64,000 nucleotides of DNA from positions 124,001 to 188,000 of the forward strand of contig CAXXNZ010000025.1 of the NCBI GenBank assembly GCA_963676075.2, read 5' to 3'. Origin of the DNA: JAHJQZ01 sp963676075. Its GTDB lineage: Bacteria > Pseudomonadota > Alphaproteobacteria > Rhizobiales > Devosiaceae. Position numbers and translations under genes: made by a program. The stretch's first letter is position 1. Every line of letters starts with the position of its first letter. This document shows, piece after piece, positions 34,893-44,741 of the stretch. The notes below the pieces were generated by a model that did not search any database, was not told where the DNA came from, and saw nothing but the letters and a program-made list of their open reading frames with translations.

Positions 34893-36173
34893 ATGTTCGA
34901 CTACGGCGACGCCTTCGAGGACGCGCTCAATGCCTTGCGAAACGAACGCCGTTATCGCGTCTTCGCCGATCTGGAACGTGTCGCCGGACAGTTCCCGAGG
35001 GCCATTTTCCGCGACAGCGCCGACAATGAGCGCGAGATCACCATCTGGTGTTCGAACGACTATCTCGGCATGGGCCAGCACGAGAAGGTCATCGCCGCCA
35101 TGCAGGAGACGGCTGGCAAGATGGGCGCCGGCGCCGGCGGCACACGCAATATCTCGGGCACCAATCGCAAGCTGGTCGAGCTCGAGCGCTCGCTCGCGGA
35201 CCTGCATCGCAAGGAATCGGCTCTGGTCTTCACCTCCGGCTTCGTCTCCAACGAAGCAGCGATCTCGACCATTGCGCGCCTTTTGCCCAATTGCCTGATC
35301 CTCAGCGATCAGCTCAATCACGCCTCGATGATTGCCGGCGTCAGGCAGTCGGGCGTGCAAAAGCAGATCTTCCGTCACAACGACATCGCTCACCTGCGCG
35401 AACTGCTCGAAGCCACCGACCGCTCGCGCCCCAAGCTCATTGTCTTCGAGTCGGTCTATTCGATGGATGGTGACGTGGCGCCGATCGCAGAGATCGCCGA
35501 TCTCGCCGAGGAATATGGCGCCCTGACCTACATCGACGAAGTCCATGCCGTGGGCATCTACGGACCGCGCGGCGGCGGCATCACCGACCGCGACGGACTG
35601 GCCGACCGCATCGATATCATCGAGGGCACGCTGGCCAAGGGCTTCGGCACCATGGGCGGCTACATCTCCGGGAAGAAGTCGATCATCGACGCCGTCAGGT
35701 CCTATGCTGCCGAGTTCATCTTCACCACCGCCCTGCCGCCGGCGCTCTGCGCCGCTGCCGGTGCGTCGATCGAGCATCTGAAGCACTCGAACGACGAGCG
35801 CACCCGCCATCAGCGCCAGGCTGAACGGACCAAGCAGGTTCTGACCGAAGCGGGTTTGCCGGTCATGCCGACCAAGACCCATATCGTGCCGCTGATTGTC
35901 GGTGAGGCCCAGTCCTGCAAGGCAGCCTCCGACATGCTGATGGACCGGCACAATATCTACATCCAGCCGATCAACTACCCGACCGTGCCCAAGGGCACCG
36001 AGCGGCTGCGCATCACCCCGACGCCGTTCCATTCCGACATGATGATCGAAACCTTGCGCGACGCGCTGGTCCAGGTCTGGGAAGCGCTCGATCTGCCGCG
36101 CGGCATCGACAACTCGCAGCTCACCGCAGAAGCGCTCAACTCCGGTGATCTGACCCTGACAATCGGCGGCTAA
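34893..36173 (+). CDS. hemA: 5-aminolevulinate synthase
   Basis: Condenses glycine and succinyl-CoA to 5-aminolevulinate, the first step of tetrapyrrole (heme, cobalamin) synthesis in alphaproteobacteria. 426 residues from the ATG at 34893, chosen because GGAG at 34880-34883 is nine bases upstream; ATG 34887 or GTG 34869 are alternatives. PLP-enzyme features: GAGAGGTRNISGTNRKLVELE, HNDIAHLRELLEA, ESVYSMDGDVAPI, YIDEVHAVGIYG, and the Schiff-base Lys249 in EGTLAKGFGTMGGY. C-terminal substrate region PTKTHIVPLIVG and TVPKGTERLRITPTPFHSD. A bidirectional terminator follows. Confidence 0.97.
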   Translation: MFDYGDAFEDALNALRNERRYRVFADLERVAGQFPRAIFRDSADNEREITIWCSNDYLGMGQHEKVIAAMQETAGKMGAGAGGTRNISGTNRKLVELERSLADLHRKESALVFTSGFVSNEAAISTIARLLPNCLILSDQLNHASMIAGVRQSGVQKQIFRHNDIAHLRELLEATDRSRPKLIVFESVYSMDGDVAPIAEIADLAEEYGALTYIDEVHAVGIYGPRGGGITDRDGLADRIDIIEGTLAKGFGTMGGYISGKKSIIDAVRSYAAEFIFTTALPPALCAAAGASIEHLKHSNDERTRHQRQAERTKQVLTEAGLPVMPTKTHIVPLIVGEAQSCKAASDMLMDRHNIYIQPINYPTVPKGTERLRITPTPFHSDMMIETLRDALVQVWEALDLPRGIDNSQLTAEALNSGDLTLTIGG

Positions 36174-36202
36174 GGCCGCACTGCTGCAATTGGCAAGACG
36201 AA

Positions 36203-36228
36203 AAAGGCCCGCCAATTGGCGGGCCTTT
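36203..36228. terminator. Bidirectional terminator between hemA and rhodanese gene
   Basis: AAAGGCCCGCC (36203-36213), loop AATT, GGCGGGCCTTT (36218-36228), with A-rich bases on the left and TCTTTT on the right. Confidence 0.88.
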
Positions 36229-36252
36229 CTTTTCCAGTGACCGGACTGTCGC

Positions 36253-36723
36253 TCAGCAGCATTTCTCCGTCGGCAATCCATCGGCGATCCAGCCAGGAAC
36301 CTGGCCATTGCCGGTCATACCGCCATAAACCGAGTAGACCCGGTCGAAACCTGCTTGACTCAGGGCCTTCTGCACCTGGCCGGACCGGTTGGAGGAGGCA
36401 CAGATAAAGCCGATCTCCTTGTCGGGGTTGGACTGGCGCAGCTCGACCATTTTCTTGAGGAAGTCCGGATCTTGCATATCGACCGTCAGCGCGCCCTTGG
36501 CGACGCCGGTCTGCTGCCACTCGGGCGGGGTGCGCACATCGACGATGATCATCTCGCCCTCCTGCTGACGCGCAAGCGCCTCCTGGTCGGTAACGTCACC
36601 TTCGTTGGCAGCGCTGACGACATTGGGGAACAAGCCGGTTGCCAGGACAGCGGCAACAACACCTGCTCCGGCAAGTCCGCTGATAAGCGCCCGGCGCTTC
36701 GGCGATTTCACTGTGTCGTTCAT
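36253..36723 (-). CDS. Exported rhodanese-domain protein
   Basis: 156 residues from ATG 36723 (MNDTVKSPKRRALISGLAGAG), with a twin-arginine-like signal (KRRALISG) and hydrophobic core; cleavage would be after SAANE. The rhodanese domain (about 45-150) has DVRTPPEWQQTGVAKGALTVDM and the active-site loop CASSNRSGQVQKAL, giving Cys at about 110. YSVYGGMTGNGQVPGWIADGLP follows, and the protein ends in two cysteines (KCC). Rhodaneses transfer or bind sulfane sulfur; export points to a periplasmic role in sulfur or metal handling. It precedes a small membrane protein gene on the same strand. Confidence 0.85.
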   Translation of the reverse strand: MNDTVKSPKRRALISGLAGAGVVAAVLATGLFPNVVSAANEGDVTDQEALARQQEGEMIIVDVRTPPEWQQTGVAKGALTVDMQDPDFLKKMVELRQSNPDKEIGFICASSNRSGQVQKALSQAGFDRVYSVYGGMTGNGQVPGWIADGLPTEKCC

Positions 36724-36933
36724 GTCGGTCGATCCTGTTGGATGAGCAAGCCGGCACAACCAGCCATTCGACCGGGCGCGCCAGCGCAATGGTAGACAAA
36801 ACCTGCGGTTCAGCCACGCCATCGCATAGCGGACGGACTGTCGCAGCCTGTTATTTTCGTATATTCTAATATAACGATATTGCTTGCCGGACAAGACGCT
36901 TTCTAGCCATTCTAGCCGCGCGTCAAACCGCGT

Positions 36934-37212
36934 TCAGGCTCGCCAGCGTCGGGCAACGGTGCCGAGCAGACCGGTTGCGGCGCCAATGGCGAACCAGAAT
37001 CCCAGCGCAAAAATCAGATTGGCGGCATAAGAGTCCGCCAACACGGGAAACCGTGCCTCGACGAACGTCTCAAACATGATCGCCGGAAGCACCAGCCAGA
37101 ACAGCGGATTGAACCCGCCGAGCGTTACGGCAAAGAGCACAAGACCGAGCAGAGCAACCGCCTGCACGATGGCCACCCCGGAAACCAGCCAATCGGGACT
37201 GTTTTTCAGCAC
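36934..37212 (-). CDS. Small hypothetical membrane protein
   Basis: 92 residues starting at GTG 37212, with AGGGAGG upstream. Three hydrophobic segments (VSGVAIVQAVALLGLVLFAV; FNPLFWLVLPAIMFET; AANLIFALGFWFAIGAATGLLG). No signal peptide. It sits upstream of the exported rhodanese gene on the same strand. Unknown. Confidence 0.65.
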   Translation of the reverse strand: MLKNSPDWLVSGVAIVQAVALLGLVLFAVTLGGFNPLFWLVLPAIMFETFVEARFPVLADSYAANLIFALGFWFAIGAATGLLGTVARRWRA

Positions 37213-37328
37213 AACACCCTCCCTGCAGCGCACAGCACGCGGCAAACCCCGGCGCCATCGCCATGCGATGCGCTGGTCTTGCCATGGGTTCTTGTTCGCT
37301 TTCGGGCGTAAGTTGGCGGCAAACCGTC

Positions 37329-38408
37329 TCAGGTGCAGTCGGCGCAGGCCTCAGCCATCGGCGCGTCGGCATCTTCGATCTCGATGGTGGCGTGGTCGAT
37401 GTCGAAATCGGATGCCAGACCGGAGCGGATTCGCGTGAGAACGGCGTCAGCATCGGCACCCTTCGCGAGGCGTGCATGCAGCGTTGCCATATGCCGTTCC
37501 TCGCTGATCGACCAGACATGGACGTGATGGATATCGGCAAGCCCCGGCACCGTCGCCATCAGACGCTCGGCCATCTGGCGCCGGTCGACTTCCACCGGCG
37601 CGCCTTCGAGCAGGATATGGCCGGATTCCCGGATCAGCATCGCAGCGCTTCTGAGGATCAGCACCGCGACCAGCACCGACAGAATCGGGTCGATCGGCAT
37701 CCAACCGGTCGCCATGATGACGCCAGCGGCGACGATGGCGGCGACCGAGCCGAGCAGGTCGCCCATCACATGCAGCGTCGCACCGCGCATGTTGAGATTG
37801 TGCCTGTCGCCGCCGTGCAGGATCAGGAAGACAATGACATTGACCAAAAGGCCGGCGACGGCAACGACCAGCATCGTGCCGCCGAGGATTTCGGGCGGCG
37901 CCATCAATCTCAGGATCGCCTCGTAGATGATGATCGCCGCGATGACGAACAGCGCCAGTCCGTTGATGAAAGCAGCAAGGATCGCCACGCGATCAAAGCC
38001 ATAGGTCCACTGGCGCGAAGCGGGACGCGCCGCCACGCGCAGCGCGATGAAGGCCAGAACCAGCGCGGCAAAGTCAGTGAACATGTGCCCGGCATCGGCC
38101 AAAAGCGCCAGCGAACCGGAAATCAGCCCACCGCCAATCTCGACGGCCATGAAGGTGCCGGTCAGCACCGCCGCCCAGGCGAGCCGTTTGCCATTGCTGG
38201 ATTCGGCCCGCATATGGCTGTGCGTGTGGCCTTTGTGACCATGTCCATGTCCGTGGCCATGCCCATGACTGTGTGTGCCCTTGCCGGCGTGTGCATGTGA
38301 AGCCGCCGGGTCGCCATGGCGGCCCGAGTGGTCGTGATCATGCTCCGCCGCCGGCATTGCTTCTGTCGCCCCGTGTGCATCGGTTTTCGCGTTATGGTGA
38401 TCGGCCAT
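37329..38408 (-). CDS. Cation diffusion facilitator, DmeF/ZitB-like
   Basis: 359 residues. A His-rich cytosolic N-terminus (about 1-65; six successive HG pairs and several HDHDH-like groups) precedes six membrane helices. Metal-site motifs are ADAGHMFTDF in TM2 and MRGATLHVMGDLLGSV in TM5, the H-x3-D sets typical of CDF exporters. The C-terminal domain (residues 285-355) carries LADIHHVHVWSISEERHMATLHARL and a final CADC-like CADCT. CDF proteins export Zn2+, Co2+ or Ni2+ using the proton gradient. The His-rich N-terminus and C-terminal cysteines suggest cobalt or nickel as well as zinc, but specificity cannot be read. The upstream palindrome at 38489-38502 may be its operator. Confidence 0.92.
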   Translation of the reverse strand: MADHHNAKTDAHGATEAMPAAEHDHDHSGRHGDPAASHAHAGKGTHSHGHGHGHGHGHKGHTHSHMRAESSNGKRLAWAAVLTGTFMAVEIGGGLISGSLALLADAGHMFTDFAALVLAFIALRVAARPASRQWTYGFDRVAILAAFINGLALFVIAAIIIYEAILRLMAPPEILGGTMLVVAVAGLLVNVIVFLILHGGDRHNLNMRGATLHVMGDLLGSVAAIVAAGVIMATGWMPIDPILSVLVAVLILRSAAMLIRESGHILLEGAPVEVDRRQMAERLMATVPGLADIHHVHVWSISEERHMATLHARLAKGADADAVLTRIRSGLASDFDIDHATIEIEDADAPMAEACADCT

Positions 38409-39117
38409 GCCGGTATCTCCGCGTCGTTCTGACGACCCAAATCTGGGCTTCAGGCCTCCGACTTGTCAAGGGATGGGAAAAAATAATCTATTGAATTCAA
38501 TATGTTATACTGTTTCATCCGAAGACGTCCCTAAGCACGACATGTCACTCGGACCGACGCCGATTGCGTCAAACCGAACCAAACTACCGGACCTGCGGAT
38601 TAAGCTCGGCCAAGCCAGCAGAAATGACTGGCAACATCCAGGACGATTGCTGAGCCAATGATCTACCGAGACAACGGCGTCAGGGGGGCTTTGCCTGTGA
38701 CGGTGGCGTACAGACATCGCCACAGAACGCACGACGGCCGCCAAACCACAGCTAGGAGCGCCCCCAGCAGACAATGGTGGCTCGCCAAACATAGCGGATC
38801 TGATTTCGAGGACGAGGAAATCACGAGGCGATGGCCCGCCCCGCAAACAGCAGCAGCCACCAGAACTGTCTAGCTAGACACCATCGGAAACGGACCATGC
38901 CAGCGAGACCATCGGACGATGGCGGGGAGCGCAGACACTATCGACAGCTGTGCTCGGTGATGAGGCCGAGCCAGAAAACATGCCTGCCGGGGGATGCGAT
39001 CGCCGGCAGGCATGTCCACAGTCCGGTCCGCGTTCCCGAAAAGCTTTGGCAACTTCACGCTGAAACCGTGTCCAAAGCACCTGCCACCGCGATGCACCAC
39101 ATGGCGAATCCCGATGC
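38409..39117. other. Non-coding region, 709 bases
   Basis: No convincing gene: the frames here lack family features and recognisable ribosome sites. The first 110 bases contain an AT-rich patch with a palindrome (38489-38502), likely the promoter region for the leftward exporter gene. The remainder has high GC and no clear structure. A relic of a former gene is possible. Confidence 0.4.
38489..38502. promoter_or_regulatory. AT-rich palindrome upstream of the CDF exporter
   Basis: TATTGAATTCAATA is a perfect 14-base inverted repeat, 81 bases upstream of the exporter start and adjacent to TATACT (38507 onward). Palindromes of this kind are usual for metal-sensing repressors; no regulator gene is next to it. 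Confidence 0.4.
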
Positions 39118-39759
39118 TCAGCTGGTCAAGACAATCCGCATCAGATCGGCCGTGTTGCGCGCGCCCAGTTTTTCCATCACCCGCGCCCGATGCACTTCAA
39201 CGGTGCGCGGCGAAATGCCAAGCTCGCGCCCGGCCTCCTTGTTGGACTGGCCATTGGTGATCAATTGCAGGACTTCGCGCTCGCGCGGGGTCAACTGGCT
39301 GAACCCCCGAATCTCGATGGGGCGCCGCCCCCCTTGATGGGCGCCGACATGAACATCGCGCCTCAGCGCATCACGCACCGACTGCAACAGGCGTTCGGTG
39401 TCGATCGGCTTGGCAACGACATCGCTGGCGCCAGCTTTCATCGCCGCGACCGCCAGATCGATTTCCGGCCTGTCCGCAACCATGAAAACCGGCGTTCCGG
39501 TGCGCATCGCCTTGATACGCTTGAGCACATTGAGCCCTTCTTTGCCATCGAGCTCGATATTCAGGACGATAACGTCGGGCGCACGAGTCGCCAGAGAGGA
39601 AAAAAGTCCTTGGGCGTTCAGCGAAAATACGGTCTGAAATCCTTCGAGGCGGAACAGAACGCTCAAGGCCTCACAGGTTGACGGGTCCTGATCCGCGATA
39701 TGGACGAGGCGATCCGGTTGAGAAAAGAGTGGTAGTAGACTTTTCCTGTCATTTTCCAC
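39118..39759 (-). CDS. FixJ/NarL-type response regulator with atypical receiver
   Basis: 213 residues. The N-terminal receiver (residues 18-135) has the usual Lys in VVAKPIDTERLL, but the phosphoacceptor position in VIVLNIELDGKEG is Asn67 where Asp is expected; the acidic patch IADQDPST is partly kept. A linker leads to a LuxR-type HTH (FSQLTPREREVLQLITNGQSNKEAGRELGISPRTVEVHRARVMEKLGARNTADLMRI). So DNA binding looks intact, while conventional phosphorylation does not. No histidine kinase is adjacent. It may act as a phosphorylation-independent regulator. The region upstream (39760-40117) includes a palindrome that could be its own operator. Confidence 0.88.
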   Translation of the reverse strand: MENDRKSLLPLFSQPDRLVHIADQDPSTCEALSVLFRLEGFQTVFSLNAQGLFSSLATRAPDVIVLNIELDGKEGLNVLKRIKAMRTGTPVFMVADRPEIDLAVAAMKAGASDVVAKPIDTERLLQSVRDALRRDVHVGAHQGGRRPIEIRGFSQLTPREREVLQLITNGQSNKEAGRELGISPRTVEVHRARVMEKLGARNTADLMRIVLTS

Positions 39760-40117
39760 CGCATATACAATATCTTGCCTCGAGATTTGTCACAACGTAA
39801 CACTCGAGTAATCGGGCGAAAGACGCGTCCTGATCGGGCTGGCGATGGCCCCAAAACCGTTTCGCAAAACGCGATTTGCGCCCGTTCTTAAGTTAATGTT
39901 CCACGCAAAATGCTATAAGTGGTCATGCCGTACGACCATGTAAGTACGTAGGTATCATTACCTAGGTAATAGGCTCTATATCCTATTTTTCTCGATTTCA
40001 ATAGGAAATTTTGCCTTTTTGCGACAAGCTGATCACGGGCCGTCGGAAGACGGCCCGTGTCCACCCGCAGCTGCGGTGCTCTGATCAGATGCCGCGCGTC
40101 ACAATCGGCAGGCGCGG
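39760..40117. other. Non-coding region upstream of the response regulator
   Basis: 358 bases without a gene. AT-rich at 39880-40020. An inverted repeat TAGGTA-TCAT-TACCTA (39949-39964), directly followed by GGTAATAGG, sits in the promoter region of the leftward regulator gene. The hairpin at 40034-40059 ends mscL. Confidence 0.5.
40034..40059 (-). terminator. Hairpin after mscL
   Basis: CACGGGCCGTC (40034-40044), loop GGAA, GACGGCCCGTG (40049-40059): an 11-bp stem downstream of the mscL stop on the minus strand. No strong T-tract. Confidence 0.6.
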
Positions 40118-40540
40118 CTACTTCTTCAACAGGTCGCGGATCTCGGTAAGCAGCGCGATGTCAGCTGGAGGTCCAGCCGGGATATCCTGCTTTTCCGCTT
40201 CCTTGCGCTTCAGCGCGTTCATCGCCTTGACCACCAGGAACAGGGCGAACGCGATGATGACGAACTTGACGATGGCGTTGATGAACAACCCGATATTAAG
40301 GGTCGGCACGCCGGCCTCTTTGGCCGCGTCGATGGTGTTGTAGACAATGCCCTTGGTGTCGGCGAGCGGCACGAACCAGGTCGAGAAATCGATGCCGCCA
40401 ATGATGATGCCGATCACCGGCATGAAGATATCGTCGACCAGCGAAGAGACGATGGCGCCGAAGGCCGCGCCGATGATGATGCCGACCGCGAGGTCGACCA
40501 TGTTGCCCTTGAGGGCAAATTCCCTGAATTCCTTGAACAT
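40118..40540 (-). CDS. mscL: Large-conductance mechanosensitive channel
   Basis: Emergency osmotic release valve in the inner membrane. 140 residues from ATG 40540 (MFKEFREFALKGNMVDLAVGIIIGAAFGAIVSSLVDDIFMPVIG), the hallmark MscL N-terminus, with AGGGGGA upstream. TM1 about 14-45 and TM2 about 75-100 (INAIVKFVIIAFALFLVVKAMNALKR), periplasmic loop between, C-terminal helix LLTEIRDLLKK. Single gene, lying back-to-back with the PodJ-like gene. Its length and motifs are complete. Confidence 0.97.
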   Translation of the reverse strand: MFKEFREFALKGNMVDLAVGIIIGAAFGAIVSSLVDDIFMPVIGIIIGGIDFSTWFVPLADTKGIVYNTIDAAKEAGVPTLNIGLFINAIVKFVIIAFALFLVVKAMNALKRKEAEKQDIPAGPPADIALLTEIRDLLKK

Positions 40541-40782
40541 GTATCCCCCTTGCCGGCTGCCACCCCATATTTCCGGCATGCCTGCTCGCTAACAAAACCC
40601 AACGCCGTCAGCACATGTTGAACCGCAGTGACGGCGCGTGTTGCCTTGCCGGATTCGCACAAGAAAAACCTCTGATTCCGGCAAAGGTTAACCGGTTCTT
40701 TACCATGTTTTCCAAAGAGTGCGAATGGCGGAGTCTTGTGAATCGCAGACCCGTGACCGCGTGCATGTGATTGGAACTGTTT

Positions 40783-43700
40783 ATGGCGCGTCCACAAACG
40801 CAAGATCGTTGGTCCGAACCGGAGCGAACATCCGGTTACACGGATTGGGATTCGTTGCGCCATGACCTCGAAAACCTGCTGCGCCAGGTCGAGAACCGCC
40901 ACGTTTTCGGCGAGCCGAACGCGCCGCGCCAGGAACCGCGCCAGCCAAACGATGCCAATGCCCGCCATCAGGCGGCTCTGCGCTCGGTACAAAAAGCCGT
41001 GGAGCGCTTTTCCGAGGCGGCACAGAGCGCTGCCGCCCATCCGCGCGACGATCTCGAAGCCGCCATCAGCGAAATTCGCGCCCGCACCAGCATGGACGCG
41101 CGCGAGACCGACCGGTCCGGATACGATCCGCGCCAAACCGGTTTTGCCCACGATGCAGGACCGCGTCCCACCTCTCCGGATTTCGAGGCGCGGACGTCAC
41201 ACGCACCACATCTGCCGCGGCCGATGCCGCGCGCACCCATGGGCGCATCCGAATCCGACTACTACGATGATTACAACCGCGCCGATGCAAGGCGTGAGCC
41301 GGCCCGGACAACGCCGCCGCGCGATGCCGAGGCAATCGAAGGCCTTAGGCGCCTGACCGGGGCCGTCTCCGCCATGAGCGGACGCCTAGAGCGCCTCGAA
41401 GCCGACATGCACGCCACCCGCGAGGCCTCGGGCGATATCGCCGAGGTCGCCGCCCAGGTCGGGCAATTGACCCATGTCGTCGAACTTCTGGCCGGCGCCG
41501 TCGGCGAGCAGAGCCAGTTCAAGCGCCTTGAAAGCCAGATCGCCGATCTGGCCCGGCTCTACGCCGAAGGTGAAAAACCCGAGATCAATGCCCTCACCCG
41601 CCGCATTGATGATTTGAGCGCCACCGTCGACCGCCTCGCCAGTCTGCAGGTCGAGGAGGGTGGACGCGCCGCCCGTGGGGTCGAAAGCATCGTTACCGGC
41701 CAGCAGGACGCCGCCCGCACCCAGACCCAGGCCTTCAAGTCCCAGGGCGAGACGATGCACGCTATCGAGAATGGCGTGCGCGCCATCTATGACCGCATCG
41801 ACGCCCTCGAACAGGCCTACGCGATTGCCCCCGAAGATCTTGACCGCCTGACCCGGGAGATGAGCGGGGTCACCCAGGCGCTGAAGACGTCCGGTGATGC
41901 CGAAACGCTGGCGGGCATCGTCGACAGGCTCGAAACCCTGTCCGGACAGATCGATGGCATGGGCCGGGCCGGCGACAATACGGTTGCCGAACTGAGCCAT
42001 GACGTGCGCGCCCTGAGCGACGCCGTGCGCGAAGCGATCGAGCCACGCTTTGCCGCCCTCGAATCGCGCATCGATACGCTCTCGAACCGTATGGGCGAAA
42101 CAGCGCCCAACACTGCGCCGGACTTCTCCGAGCTCGAAGCACAGATCCGCCAGCTCGCCGCGCGCATGGACCAGACCGGCCAGCAACTCGACGGGCTTGC
42201 AGAGATGTACAAGGCCGATGCCGGCCGGGAAAACGGACCCGACATGCAGGCGTTGGCGAAAATGGTCGCCGAGAGCGCCTCCGAGGAAATGGCGCGCCTG
42301 CGCGGCAGCGAGAGTGGGCTCGGCAGCACCGATCTGGATGCCCTCGAAGCCAGACTATCCAGGATGTTCGACGAACGCCGGGCCGCCGACGGTCCCGGAC
42401 CGCTCGGCGACATGGCCGACAATCTGACCAGGGTCGATGAAAGGCTTGATCGTCTCGAGGCGACGCTGGTCGGCCTGTCAACTCAGGTTGCCAGTCCCGA
42501 TAGGGACGCACCGTCACAGGCGCGCGCCCGCAAGACCGCCACGCAGGGCGGCGCTGCGGACAACCAAGACGCGATGCTGGGCAACGGCACAGTCTCCGGA
42601 ACAGCGGAACCGCCTGCCGCCCCAAACCCGATGCCCCCGTCTCGTGACCGGCAAGACGCCGCGATTGAAGACACAGGCGCTTTTTCCGATCCCTTGACCA
42701 AGCCGTCCTCACCGCGCCGGGCCCAGCGCGACGACGCCATGCCGCACGCGCCGGGCGACGAGCGGCCGCTGGTCGACGACGAACTGTCGATGCTGATCGC
42801 TCCGGTCGAGGATTGGTCCACCATCGGGATCGACGAGCCTCTCAAGCGCCAGCCAAGCCCGTCGCCAGCGCCCCAAGCCGGCAAGGAACCACCCAAACCC
42901 GAAGCGTCCGCACCCGCGCCGAAGCCGCGGCCCAAGACGATCGATCCGTCAGAGATCGAACGCCCGGCGCCACCGCGTTCGAGCTTCGAAGAGGAAATGT
43001 CCGGCTTCACGCCGATCCGCGACACCAATGACGATGCCCACACCGATCGTCACGACGCCGGGCCGGACGACGACATCGAATCGACGCCAGCCGACCGCAG
43101 CACCTTCATCGCTGCGGCACGGCGCGCGGTCCGGTCCAGTCAAGATGCCCGCGCTGCCGCCGACGCCGAGCCGAAGTCCCTGTTCGGCCGTGCCTTGGCA
43201 CGTTTCCAGAATACCAAGACGTCGTCACCGGCGGACACTCCCGGCGCACCCGGGCTTGAGCCGGCGCCAGAGCCGGCGCCTGTCGAGACCTCGGTCGAGC
43301 CGGAGGCACCGGTACGGAACTACGCGCGTGGACGCGCAACGATCGAGGATTTCGAAGCCGATCTGGACGACAAGCTTTTCAATGAGCTGAGCGGCAAGAA
43401 ACAGGGCAGTTTCCTGGCGCGAAACCGCCGTGCGCTGATGCTCGCCGGTGCTCTCGTGGTCACCGTGCTGCTGGCGGCCAACCTGATCGTTCAGAGATTG
43501 GCTCCTCCGGCGGCTGCCACGCCGGACGCGATCAGTGCCATTGAACCGGAACAGACCACGCTGCCCAACACGCTGCTCGACCCCAACCCGACCGGATCGA
43601 TCAATCCCGATGTCGCGGTAAAAATGAGCGCGCCATTGCAGCCGGAACCACCGCGCCAGGTCCTGCCGAGCACGCTGACGTCCGAACCGCTGCCCGGAAC

Positions 43701-44638
43701 CTCGACGCTCGATCCGACCTTCACCCATTCGGTGCCGCCAGCCGATACCCCGCAACTGATACCCGAGCCGACCCCGGTCAAGCTCGATCTGCCCCCGGAA
43801 TCCGTCGGTCCGCTGGAATTGCGCCAGGCAGCGGCAGACGGCGACCCGCGCGCCCAGTTCGAAATCGGCGCCATCTATACCGAAGGCACCGTAACCGCTC
43901 AGGATTTCAAATCCGCATCGGTCTGGTACGAACGCGCCGCGGCGCAGGGCTTTGTCCCGGCGCAATACCGGCTCGGGAATCTGTACGAGCATGGCAACGG
44001 TTGTCGACAAGGATCTCGAGGAGGCGCGCTTGTGGTATTCACGCGCCGCCGAAGCGGGCAATCGCATGGCCATGCACAATCTGGCTTCGCTCTACGCCAG
44101 TGGCGACCTCGGCGAACAAAAATTCACCACCGCCGCCGAGTGGTTCGAGCGCGCCGCGAATACCGGCCTGACGGACAGCCAGTTCAATCTCGGCATGCTC
44201 TATGCGCGCGGACTGGGGGTCACCCAGGATCTCAAGGCCTCCTACAAATGGTTCGCGCTGGCCGCCGAGGAAGGCGACAAGGATGCGGCGACAGCCCGTG
44301 ACGATGTCGGCAAGTCGCTCGATGCCGAGGCGCTCAAGACCGCAAAGGCCGAGGTCAGCGCCTGGCACATGACGCCGATAAACATTCCCGCCAATTTTGC
44401 ACCGATCGGCACCTGGTCGAAGACTTTCGATCCCGGACAGACCATCACCGAAAAGAAGGTCACCGAAGGCGTGCAGCGGGCTCTGGTACGGCTCGGCTAC
44501 GATCCTGGATCGGTCGATGGCGTCATGGGACCCAAGACCAATCAGGCGATCAAGGACTTCGAACAGGTCATCGGCATGTCGCCGACCGGGCTGATCAATC
44601 CGCGACTGCTTGCCGTACTGGGAAGCCAGCCCGTCTAG
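40783..44638 (+). pseudogene. PodJ-like polar localisation protein, one +1 frameshift
   Basis: Two ORFs (to about 44000 and from about 43990) join into one 1284-residue protein when one T is removed at 44001-44002: LYEHGNG then continues VDKDLEEARLWYSRAAEAG. ATG 40783 (MARPQTQDRW) is used instead of a TTG at 40771. Layout: charged disordered N-terminus, long coiled coil (about 190-560), Pro/Asp-rich linker (560-870), one membrane helix (about 885-905), Pro-rich periplasmic linker, Sel1-like repeats (about 1015-1150) and a C-terminal peptidoglycan-binding domain (GVQRALVRLGYDPGSVDGVMG). That order is the PodJ architecture of Caulobacter and rhizobia, which organises cell-pole growth. The extra base, if real, would remove the last Sel1 repeats and PG-binding domain. 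Confidence 0.78.
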
Positions 44639-44741
44639 TGTAAAGACGTCTGCGGCTTACCAGCGTTTGCGTTGACTCACACTGCGTGCGGCGCGAGCAT
44701 GGTCGCGCGGGTGTGTGTTCGTCCCGAGGTTGTCTCACCAG

